From: Anaerolinea sp.
GTDB lineage: Bacteria; Chloroflexota; Anaerolineae; Anaerolineales; Anaerolineaceae
NCBI GenBank assembly: GCA_013824385.1
Contig: PNNU01000049.1
Location: forward strand, 1 to 12,510
Direction: 5' to 3'
Length of the DNA stretch: 12,510 nt
Part shown: one piece after another, positions 6,088-12,510 of the stretch
How the letters are laid out: the number at the start of each line of letters is the position of its first letter
Numbering within the stretch: position 1 is the stretch's first letter
Notes under the pieces: generated by a model
Databases searched by the model: none
The model's input: only the letters and a program-made list of their open reading frames with translations
What the model was told of the DNA's origin: nothing
Made by a program: the position numbers and the translations under genes

Positions 6088-7674
6088 ATGTGCAATAACC
6101 AGATTAAAAACAGCGGCAAAGTTCTTGCAAATACCGTCAGAGAAATGTACTCTGAAGGTCAAACCGATTATTCGTTTGAGCCGGTTATTGCCGTTGATAA
6201 CCAGGGCAAAGCTGTTGGCAGAATTGAAGAGAATGACGCTGTCGTTTTTTGCTGCCGCAGAGGTGAACGTGAAATTCAACTCACTGAAGCGTTTACTGAA
6301 CCCAATTTCAATAAATTTCAGAAGATTACATTTACAAACCTTCCTTTTGTAATTTTGACTTTATATCACGACAAGTTTATAGACCTTCCTGTTGCCTTTG
6401 CACCAGTCCAAATGAAAGACACTTTGGGAGAGGTAGTAAGTAAAGCCGGTCTATCTCAAGTGCGTATTTCTGAATCTGAAAAATTTGCTCATGTAACTTT
6501 TTTCCTCAACGGCGGAAACAATAAACCATTCTCCAACGAAAAAGACATTCGTGTTCCTTCCCCCAAAGGAATCCCTTTCGACAAAGTTCCTGAACTTAAA
6601 CTGGATGAAGTCGCTGAAAAAGTCATAGAAAGCATCATAAATAAAGAAGACTTAATCGTCACCAACTTTGCCAACGGGGATGTAATCGGTCATACTGCAA
6701 ATCGCGAAGCAAAAATAAAATGCGCCGAAGTTATTGATCGCAACCTGGCAAAAGTGGTCGCCGCTGCCCGTGATGCAGGTTATGTCACTCTAATTACTGC
6801 AGACCATGGCAATCTTGAAGAACTATTTAATGAAGATGGTACTCCCAACGGGGCACATACCACCAACCTTGTGGATTTCATATTGATCGATCCCATAGCA
6901 CCTTCCAGGGTTCAATTGAAAAATGGAAAACTTGCTGACGTCGCACCCACAATTTTAAACGCATTAGACCTTCCACAGCCTTCAGCCATGACAGGGTCCT
7001 GCCTGACAGTTGACCATCACTTTGGATCAAATCGAAAAGTGCTCTTAATCATTCTGGACGGCTGGGGTATCGGTAAGCAGGATGAAAGTAATCCAATTTT
7101 CCTTGCTAACACGCCTGCCTGGGATCAACTCATAGCTTCAGAAGCCACCAGTACCCTCGAGGCATCCGGTGAGGCTGTTGGTTTGAAAGCTGGAAAAGCC
7201 GGCAATTCAGAAGCCGGGCACATGAATCTCGGCGGCGGTCGTGTTGTTTTGCAGGATGATGTGCGTTTGGATTCAGCCATGAAAGATGGCAGCTTTTATG
7301 AAAATACGATTCTTCTTCAAGCTATTGATCATGCCATCAATAATAAAAGCAAGCTACATTTAATTGGTTTGCTTACTTTAAAGAGCTCACACGGATCAAT
7401 CGATTATCCATTGGCAATGCTAAAAATGGCAAAAGAACGCGGCTTAACCGATGTGTTTCTTCATATGATATTCGATGGAAGAAGCACAGAACCCGGCAGC
7501 GCCCCTACCCTCCTTGAAATGTTGGATGAGAAGATCAATGCAATTGGTGTTGGTCAAATTGTCTCAGGCATTGGACGAGGGATTGCACTCGATCGTGACG
7601 GAAATTATTCAAAGACAGAAAAAGCCTACAACGCCTTTGTTTTTGGAAAGGGAAGACCCAGTTTCATCAAATAA
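6088..7674 (+). CDS. Circularly permuted cofactor-independent phosphoglycerate mutase (GpmI-type)
   Basis: GpmI enzymes interconvert 3- and 2-phosphoglycerate through a phosphoserine intermediate on a two-metal site. All parts are here in rotated order. Residues 11-306 match the second half of normal GpmI: Arg58/Arg61, Lys132 in SEKFAHVTFF, Asp198/His202 in NFANGDVIGH, Asp239/His240 in TADHGN, His257 in AHTTN, and the usual C-terminal MTG at 301-303. A 10-residue linker follows. Residues 317-522 match the normal first half: KVLLIILDGWG (Asp324), the nucleophile Ser374 in GNSEAGHMN, His435, DGR (463-465), Arg497 and Arg503, ending at EKAYNAFVFGKG. Spacings between these residues fit standard GpmI numbering. 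The new termini lie in a loop of the transferase domain. Asp after DGR is Ser466, so specificity may differ. GGAG lies 5 nt before the ATG. The order is seen directly; activity is inferred. Confidence 0.88.
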   Translation: MCNNQIKNSGKVLANTVREMYSEGQTDYSFEPVIAVDNQGKAVGRIEENDAVVFCCRRGEREIQLTEAFTEPNFNKFQKITFTNLPFVILTLYHDKFIDLPVAFAPVQMKDTLGEVVSKAGLSQVRISESEKFAHVTFFLNGGNNKPFSNEKDIRVPSPKGIPFDKVPELKLDEVAEKVIESIINKEDLIVTNFANGDVIGHTANREAKIKCAEVIDRNLAKVVAAARDAGYVTLITADHGNLEELFNEDGTPNGAHTTNLVDFILIDPIAPSRVQLKNGKLADVAPTILNALDLPQPSAMTGSCLTVDHHFGSNRKVLLIILDGWGIGKQDESNPIFLANTPAWDQLIASEATSTLEASGEAVGLKAGKAGNSEAGHMNLGGGRVVLQDDVRLDSAMKDGSFYENTILLQAIDHAINNKSKLHLIGLLTLKSSHGSIDYPLAMLKMAKERGLTDVFLHMIFDGRSTEPGSAPTLLEMLDEKINAIGVGQIVSGIGRGIALDRDGNYSKTEKAYNAFVFGKGRPSFIK

Positions 7675-7695
7675 ACGGTATTTTACTGAGGTTAT

Positions 7696-8901
7696 ATGGA
7701 TTTAGACTTTTTACGTCGAATGACAATTCCAGCAAAAACCAAGATCGTCATGCTTATTCTTGACGGTCTTGGAGGATTACCCATGCAGCCAGGTGGATTA
7801 ACCGAATTGGAAACTGCCAAGACTCCAAACCTCGATCATCTTGCCTCACTCTCCGCGCTTGGGCTGACCATTCCTGCTGCGTATGGAATCACCCCGGGCA
7901 GCGGTCCCGGCCATCTGGGAATTTTCGGATACGATCCCATCGAACACGAAATCGGTCGGGGTGCCCTCGAGGCGTTAGGTGTGGATTTTGACCTGCGCCC
8001 TGAAGATATCGCCGCCAGAGGGAACTTCTGCAGTCTGGACGAAAATGGTGTCCTCATTGATCGACGTGCAGGTAGATTGGCAACTGAAGAGGCGTTAAAA
8101 CTGGCAAAAATTCTCAACGCGATTAAGATGGATAACGTCGAGATCTTTGTTGTACCGGTAAAAGAACATCGTTTTGCCTTCGTGATCAGGGGGGCAGGTT
8201 TGGGTGCCAATGTAAGCGAAACTGATCCTCAAAAAAACGGTATCAACCCTATGCTGGCAACAGGCCTGGACCAATCTTCCATTCGAACTGCTGAAATCAT
8301 TAATGAATTCGTTGCAAAAGCCACAAAAGCTCTTGCAGGTGAAAAATTTGCCAACGGAATATTATTGCGCGGTTTTGATAAGCTTCCTGTTCTGCCAAAA
8401 TATCAAGATATATTCAAACTGAATCCTGCTGCGATTGCCGTCAACGGTATGTATAAAGGTGTATCCCGCCTCGTAGGCATGGAAATTATCCAATTTCGGG
8501 GCAAATCCATTGCTGATGAATTTGCTGCACTTGAAGACAATTGGCAGAATTTTGATTTCTTTTATATTCACATCAAACAAACAGATACCGCAGGGGAAGA
8601 TGGCGATTTCGACCGTAAGGTTCGCGTGATTGAAGAAGTTGACGCATTAATCCCCCGGTTGACAGCACTTGCACCAGACGTGATTATCGTAAGCGGTGAT
8701 CATTCATCCCCGGCCGCATTGAAGTTCCATTCCTGGCACCCTGTACCCACCATGATTTTTTCAAATTACGTTCGTCCCGATGGGATTACAAGTTTTGGTG
8801 AAAGAAATTGTTTAAAAGGCAGCCTGGGAATTCTCCCTGCAAAAGAAGTGATGCCAATCGCATTGGCAAACGCATTTCGACTTGCCAAATATGGCGCTTA
8901 A
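7696..8901 (+). CDS. apgM: Archaeal-type cofactor-independent phosphoglycerate mutase (ApgM family)
   Basis: This 401-residue protein belongs to the ApgM branch of the alkaline phosphatase superfamily and has the usual length of about 400. It should interconvert 3- and 2-phosphoglycerate in the cytoplasm using metal ions. Visible landmarks are MLILDGLGG (Asp23), the nucleophile segment GITPGSGPGHLGIFGYDP (Ser69), IHIKQTDTAGEDGDF (Asp297), VSGDHSSPA (Asp335, His336) and FHSWHPVP (His345, His348). Residue 301 is Glu where archaeal members as I remember them have His in the AGHDG motif. The start at 7696 follows GAGG closely; Met9 is an alternative. It lies 21 nt after the permuted GpmI-type gene, so two different mutase families sit side by side. 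A relative acting as a phosphatase on another small phosphate ester cannot be excluded. Confidence 0.9.
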   Translation: MDLDFLRRMTIPAKTKIVMLILDGLGGLPMQPGGLTELETAKTPNLDHLASLSALGLTIPAAYGITPGSGPGHLGIFGYDPIEHEIGRGALEALGVDFDLRPEDIAARGNFCSLDENGVLIDRRAGRLATEEALKLAKILNAIKMDNVEIFVVPVKEHRFAFVIRGAGLGANVSETDPQKNGINPMLATGLDQSSIRTAEIINEFVAKATKALAGEKFANGILLRGFDKLPVLPKYQDIFKLNPAAIAVNGMYKGVSRLVGMEIIQFRGKSIADEFAALEDNWQNFDFFYIHIKQTDTAGEDGDFDRKVRVIEEVDALIPRLTALAPDVIIVSGDHSSPAALKFHSWHPVPTMIFSNYVRPDGITSFGERNCLKGSLGILPAKEVMPIALANAFRLAKYGA

Positions 8902-8939
8902 CGGTATTGGTTAACGAAAAACCAAATTGGAGAAATAAA

Positions 8940-9824
8940 ATGACAAATGAAGAGGCTCAACCAAAATTGGATTTCAATCAACAAGTCAGTAATAATTTTG
9001 ATGGTCTGACAAAAAGCGAAAAACAAATCGCCAATTTCTTGCGTAATAATCAGAACGACGCTGCTTTCCTCTCAGCAGGTGAAATTGCTGAATCCCTCGA
9101 CATCAGTGAAGCGACCGTCGTTCGATTTGCGCGCACGTTGGGTTATCCCTCGTATCCGGCTCTACGAGCCTCTTTTCAAGATGCTTTCAAAACCAGACTC
9201 ACACACTCCTCAAGGATCCTTTCCCGGCTCAAAGAAGTGCCAGAAAAAGGGGACATCTTTGAACGCTTAACCATGATGGAAATCGATTACTTAACCCAGG
9301 CTTTGGAATCTGTAGATCGCCAGGAATTCGATAAAGCAGTCAAAATAACCATGGAAAACAACCGATTCTTTGTTTTCGGTACCGGCCCCTCAATTACACT
9401 GGTCGATTTAATGCATATACGGTTGAGCCGCTTTGGGAAGGCAGTCATTCCGTTAAAAAGCTCAGGTCGCGAAGTACTTGATTCCCTACTGACCCTTTCA
9501 TCTGATGACGTTCTCTATGTAATTTGTTTCTATAACGTAAACCCCACATTAAAACTCGTGCTCGATTATGCAAACGAAATTGGTTGCAAAATAATATTGA
9601 TCACCGACACATTAGAAACCCTTATTGGTCACAAAGCCGAAGTGGTCCTGGCTGCCAAACGGGGCCCAGTATCAGAATTTCATTCCATGGTTGTGCCTAT
9701 GACCATTATCAATGCTTTATTACTTTCTGTTGCAGATCAACAACCAGAAACGATATTGCCCGCATTGGATAAGTTGGATTCTTTACGTGAACGCTTGAAG
9801 CTCTTTAATGCCGAAGAAATCTGA
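8940..9824 (+). CDS. RpiR/MurR-family transcriptional regulator with SIS domain
   Basis: The 294-residue product has an N-terminal RpiR helix-turn-helix domain (about residues 20-85, with LTKSEKQIANFL, LSAGEIAESLDISEATVVRFARTLGY) and a C-terminal SIS domain (about 130-265, starting FFVFGTGPS). SIS domains in this family bind phosphorylated sugars or related phosphate esters, so the protein probably senses the substrate handled by the operon. The start at 8940 is supported by GGAG with 7-nt spacing and leaves 38 nt after apgM. The open frame continues upstream into apgM, but that extension is not family-like. A plausible site of action is the palindrome at 4436-4452 in the operon promoter, which is inference. 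The specific ligand is not evident. Confidence 0.92.
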   Translation: MTNEEAQPKLDFNQQVSNNFDGLTKSEKQIANFLRNNQNDAAFLSAGEIAESLDISEATVVRFARTLGYPSYPALRASFQDAFKTRLTHSSRILSRLKEVPEKGDIFERLTMMEIDYLTQALESVDRQEFDKAVKITMENNRFFVFGTGPSITLVDLMHIRLSRFGKAVIPLKSSGREVLDSLLTLSSDDVLYVICFYNVNPTLKLVLDYANEIGCKIILITDTLETLIGHKAEVVLAAKRGPVSEFHSMVVPMTIINALLLSVADQQPETILPALDKLDSLRERLKLFNAEEI

Positions 9825-9933
9825 GTTTTCAAATTTGTTATAGGAGGATTTTCAAGGGAAAAGCTTGTTATATTTGAGGATTTTGTTGAACGTGAACCGA
9901 AGCTGGTAATTTGCTTTGAACAGGAGAGAATGA
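9825..9933 (+). repeat. Intergenic spacer with an imperfect direct repeat
   Basis: This gap, larger than others in the operon, contains two copies of TTGTTATA followed after 1-3 nt by GAGGATTTT (9835-9852 and 9865-9884). The first copy includes a near-perfect ribosome binding site, AGGAGG, but no start codon follows at a usable distance. The true ribosome binding site of the permease gene is the AGGAG at 9922-9926. It may be a small duplication or the remnant of a lost gene start. No terminator is visible, so transcription probably continues. Confidence 0.4.
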
Positions 9934-11769
9934 ATGGCTGCTAGTACGTTCGACCAACAGACAAAAGCAGAAAAATTCCAGGCCTATCTGCGTAGATTTA
10001 CAAGATGGATTTCAAGGCCGCAAGTAATCTTGTCACTATTTATGCTTGTAGTGATGTTCTATATGGTCCTTATTCCGCTATATCGCATGCTCGCGACAAC
10101 GATCACAGTATCAGATAGCGATTTGCGAATATTAAAGGATGCAAACATAGGTGACATCACCTGGTATCACTGGCTAAGAATGTTAACCAGCAAGATAGCC
10201 GTGATAATGACGTATGAACCTCTATTGCATTCACTTACCATTTCTTTGGGGGCAACTCTATTGGCATTGGTAATTGGTGGTTTGATGGCATGGTTGGTTG
10301 TACGTACGGATGTTCCTGGCAAAGGTATCATTAATACTTTGGCTACCGTTCCATACATCATGCCTTCCTGGACCATCGCCATGGCATGGAAGGTTTTGTT
10401 TAAAAATGCAAAGTCGGGCGGAACGCCCGGTTTATTGGAGTTTATTACCAATCAACCAACCCCTGACTGGCTTGCATATGGACCGGTCCCCATCATAGTG
10501 AGCAGTGCCCTGCATTACTATACCTTTTTCTTTCTGTTTGTGGCGGCAGCATTACTCTCCATTGACAGCTCCCTAGAAGAAGCAGGTGAATTATCAGGCG
10601 CAGGCCGATGGCGCATCATGCGCAAGATCACTTTTCCATTGGTCATACCTGCGATTGCCTCTGGTTTTATCATGACCTTCTCTAAAACCATGGGGACTTT
10701 TGGTGGACCAAATGTGCTGGGTGTGCCTGTTCAGTACTACACCTTGTCTACGATGTTGAGATCCAATACCGGCATTGGCAATTATGGAGATGGATTTGTC
10801 TTGGCCATCGTGCTGATTTTATTTGCGATGGTTACAGTCATGATTAACCAAAAACTGGTGGGTACTCGAAAAAGTTACGAAACCATCGGGGGTAGGGGTT
10901 TCATGGCTCAAAAAATGAAGCTGCGAAACTTTAAAGGCTTGTTTACGGCTATCATAGTGGTCTTCCAATTCATCATTGCGGTATTACCACTCACCTTGTT
11001 GATCTGGAGTACCTTCATGCTCCACACTGGTGATTATAGTGCAAGTAATTTCACCCTGGCACACTGGATTGGAAAAGGCGACATTACCATCAACAGTGGT
11101 GAACCAGGTGTTCTCCTCAATCCAAGAATCTATTTGGGAGCGTGGAACTCCATCAAGCTTTCATTATTCACCGCTTTGTTCACAGCTTTCTTTGGTGTCA
11201 TTCTTGGGTATGCCATTGTAAAAGGCAGGGGAACTCGCCTTTCAAAATTAGTTGAACAGCTCGCCTTCATCCCCTATGTAATTCCAGGTATTGCTTTTGG
11301 TGCGGTTTACATTTCCATGTTTACCAAACCAGTTGGTCCAATACCCGCTCTATATGGCACCTTTGCCCTGTTGGTGGTTGTTTCCGTTGCCAAACACATT
11401 CCTTATTCCTCGCGCAGTGGGGTTTCGGCCATGCTGCAAGTGAGTAAAGAGCTTGAAGAAGCTGCGGCAATTGCCGGCGCATCACCCTGGCAACGGTTTA
11501 AAAGGATCATCTTCCCATTGACCAGCACAGGTTTTGTCTCTGGGTTCTTGATGACCTTCATCACCACGATGAGAGAGTTATCTCTGATTATCTTGCTGGT
11601 AACGCCTACAACGGCAGTGTTGGCAAGTATGACCATGCGGTACATCGAAAACGGAAATGAGCAGCAAGCAAATGCTGTCATTATCGTTCTGATCGTTTTG
11701 GTCTTGATCGGCAACTTCATTATTAGCCGCTTCAAAGGCGGAAGCCTGAAAAAAGGCCTGGGAATGTAA
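9934..11769 (+). CDS. Fused two-domain ABC transporter permease (Fe3+/sugar-phosphate AfuB/FbpB-like)
   Basis: The 611-residue protein is an inner-membrane permease with two binding-protein-dependent transport domains fused in one chain, about 12 membrane segments in all. Each half carries the cytoplasmic EAA loop that contacts the ATPase: EEAGELSGAGRWRIMRKITF (215-234) and EEAAAIAGASPWQRFKRIIF (508-527). Fused permeases of this shape occur in iron(III), thiamine, aminoethylphosphonate and hexose-phosphate (AfuABC) importers. The neighbouring SIS-domain regulator, mutases and HAD enzymes favour an organophosphate substrate here, which is inference. The ATG at 9934 is chosen because an ATG 4 nt earlier reaches a stop after four codons; AGGAG sits 7 nt before 9934. 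The ATPase gene follows after 12 nt. No solute-binding protein gene is present between the regulator and this gene. Confidence 0.9.
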   Translation: MAASTFDQQTKAEKFQAYLRRFTRWISRPQVILSLFMLVVMFYMVLIPLYRMLATTITVSDSDLRILKDANIGDITWYHWLRMLTSKIAVIMTYEPLLHSLTISLGATLLALVIGGLMAWLVVRTDVPGKGIINTLATVPYIMPSWTIAMAWKVLFKNAKSGGTPGLLEFITNQPTPDWLAYGPVPIIVSSALHYYTFFFLFVAAALLSIDSSLEEAGELSGAGRWRIMRKITFPLVIPAIASGFIMTFSKTMGTFGGPNVLGVPVQYYTLSTMLRSNTGIGNYGDGFVLAIVLILFAMVTVMINQKLVGTRKSYETIGGRGFMAQKMKLRNFKGLFTAIIVVFQFIIAVLPLTLLIWSTFMLHTGDYSASNFTLAHWIGKGDITINSGEPGVLLNPRIYLGAWNSIKLSLFTALFTAFFGVILGYAIVKGRGTRLSKLVEQLAFIPYVIPGIAFGAVYISMFTKPVGPIPALYGTFALLVVVSVAKHIPYSSRSGVSAMLQVSKELEEAAAIAGASPWQRFKRIIFPLTSTGFVSGFLMTFITTMRELSLIILLVTPTTAVLASMTMRYIENGNEQQANAVIIVLIVLVLIGNFIISRFKGGSLKKGLGM

Positions 11770-11781
11770 GGAGAGAACATC

Positions 11782-12510
11782 ATGGAAACTACAATCACTG
11801 TAAAAAACCTCACAAAGAAATTTGGCAATGTGGTAGCAGTCAACAATGTCAGCGTTACGGTTGAACCTGGCACTTTCCTGACCTTGCTTGGCCCTTCCGG
11901 CTGCGGCAAGACAACCCTTCTGCGATGTATTTCTGGCCTGGAAGATCCCGACGAGGGTGAGATCTATATCGGCGACAAGCTGGTTTATTCACACATTAAG
12001 GGCATATCCATGGCTCCTGGCAAGCGTGATCTGGGGTTGGTATTTCAGAATTACGCTTTATGGCCGCACATGAATGTATACAAAAATCTGGCCTTTGCAC
12101 TTGAAATCCAAAAACTCTCCAAAGAAGAAATGGACAGGCGAATCAAAGAATCGCTCTCTGAAGTTCAGATGTCAGGGTATGAAGACCGTTATCCCCGTGA
12201 AATGAGCGGAGGCCAACAGCAGCGCATTGCTCTTGCTCGTATGCTGGCTTATCGACCACACGTCTTTTTAATGGATGAGCCACTTTCTAACCTTGATGCC
12301 CGCCTCCGCATGGATATGCGCACCGAACTCAAACGCCTTCACCATGTATCCGGAGCAACAACTGTTTATGTAACCCATGATCAGGTGGAAGCCATGACCA
12401 TGTCTACAAATATCGCCATCATGAAGGAAGGCGTTATTCAACAATTAGACAGTCCAGATAAGGTTTATCACTTCCCAGCTACTTTGTTTGTAGCCGATTT
12501 CATTGGCAAC
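11782..12510 (+). CDS. ABC transporter ATP-binding protein (partial, 3' end outside window)
   Basis: This is the nucleotide-binding subunit that powers the adjacent permease. The frame gives 243 residues and remains open at the window edge; MalK/PotA/FbpC-type subunits are usually about 340-370 residues, so the C-terminal regulatory domain is mostly missing from view. Motifs in order are Walker A GPSGCGKT (37-44), Q-loop VFQNYALWPHM (Gln89), signature MSGGQQQR (141-148), Walker B VFLMDEP (161-167), D-loop SNLDA and H-loop VTHD (His199). The start is METTITVKNL with an AGGAG about 9 nt upstream, 12 nt after the permease stop, so the two are certainly co-transcribed. Substrate specificity cannot be read from this subunit. 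Confidence 0.95.
   Translation, partial: METTITVKNLTKKFGNVVAVNNVSVTVEPGTFLTLLGPSGCGKTTLLRCISGLEDPDEGEIYIGDKLVYSHIKGISMAPGKRDLGLVFQNYALWPHMNVYKNLAFALEIQKLSKEEMDRRIKESLSEVQMSGYEDRYPREMSGGQQQRIALARMLAYRPHVFLMDEPLSNLDARLRMDMRTELKRLHHVSGATTVYVTHDQVEAMTMSTNIAIMKEGVIQQLDSPDKVYHFPATLFVADFIGN

Noticed and set aside
6088..7674. Permuted mutase as a broken gene or two fused pseudogene fragments
   Set aside because: The frame is intact over 528 codons, all main catalytic residues and spacings are kept, no leftover half-genes flank it, and it has its own ribosome binding site.
8808..8939. Upstream start for the RpiR protein inside apgM
   Set aside because: The extension reads the apgM sequence in another frame; GGAG before the ATG at 8940 fits the normal family start.
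11403..11909. 168-codon minus-strand open frame
   Set aside because: It lies opposite the permease and ATPase genes and shows no recognisable domain; it is a shadow of the real coding strand.
1..12510. Mobile elements, CRISPR arrays, tRNA or rRNA genes
   Set aside because: No transposase or integrase frames, regularly spaced repeats, or tRNA/rRNA-like segments were recognised by reading either strand.

Overview
The window reads as ordinary mid-GC bacterial chromosome with tightly packed operons. The gene set (IolB, LacI-type regulator, membrane pyrophosphatase with a K+-independent signature, archaeal-type phosphoglycerate mutase, RpiR regulator, fused two-domain ABC permease) would suit an anaerobic heterotroph such as an Anaerolineae-type Chloroflexota. 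That placement is a low-confidence guess; no marker gene settles it.

Left part, minus strand (1-4057). A partial iolB (5-deoxy-glucuronate isomerase, myo-inositol catabolism) runs off the left edge. It is preceded by a LacI-family regulator whose stop codon overlaps the iolB start by one base. The regulator has a clear sigma-70-type promoter with a large palindromic operator just downstream of the -10. Upstream of that lies hppA, a membrane proton pyrophosphatase, ending in a strong hairpin.

Intergenic 4058-4570. This gap holds divergent promoters. The minus-strand promoter, about 320 bp upstream of hppA, is nearly a copy of the lacI promoter and carries the same CACACGTGTG-centred operator. 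The pyrophosphatase is therefore probably in the same regulon as the inositol genes. The plus-strand promoter has a 17-bp palindrome over its -35/-10 spacer.

Right part, plus strand (4571-12510). One apparent operon contains two tandem paralogous HAD hydrolases, two cofactor-independent phosphoglycerate mutases of different families, an RpiR/SIS regulator, a fused double permease and its ATPase (cut by the right edge). Its logic, by inference, is uptake and conversion or dephosphorylation of a small phosphorylated compound, sensed by the SIS-domain regulator.

The most notable object is the gene at 6088-7674. Its product has every recognisable segment of a GpmI-type phosphoglycerate mutase in circularly permuted order: the C-terminal half comes first, then the normal N-terminus follows the normal C-terminus through a short linker. 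Spacings between catalytic residues are preserved, so it looks like a working permuted enzyme and not a broken gene.
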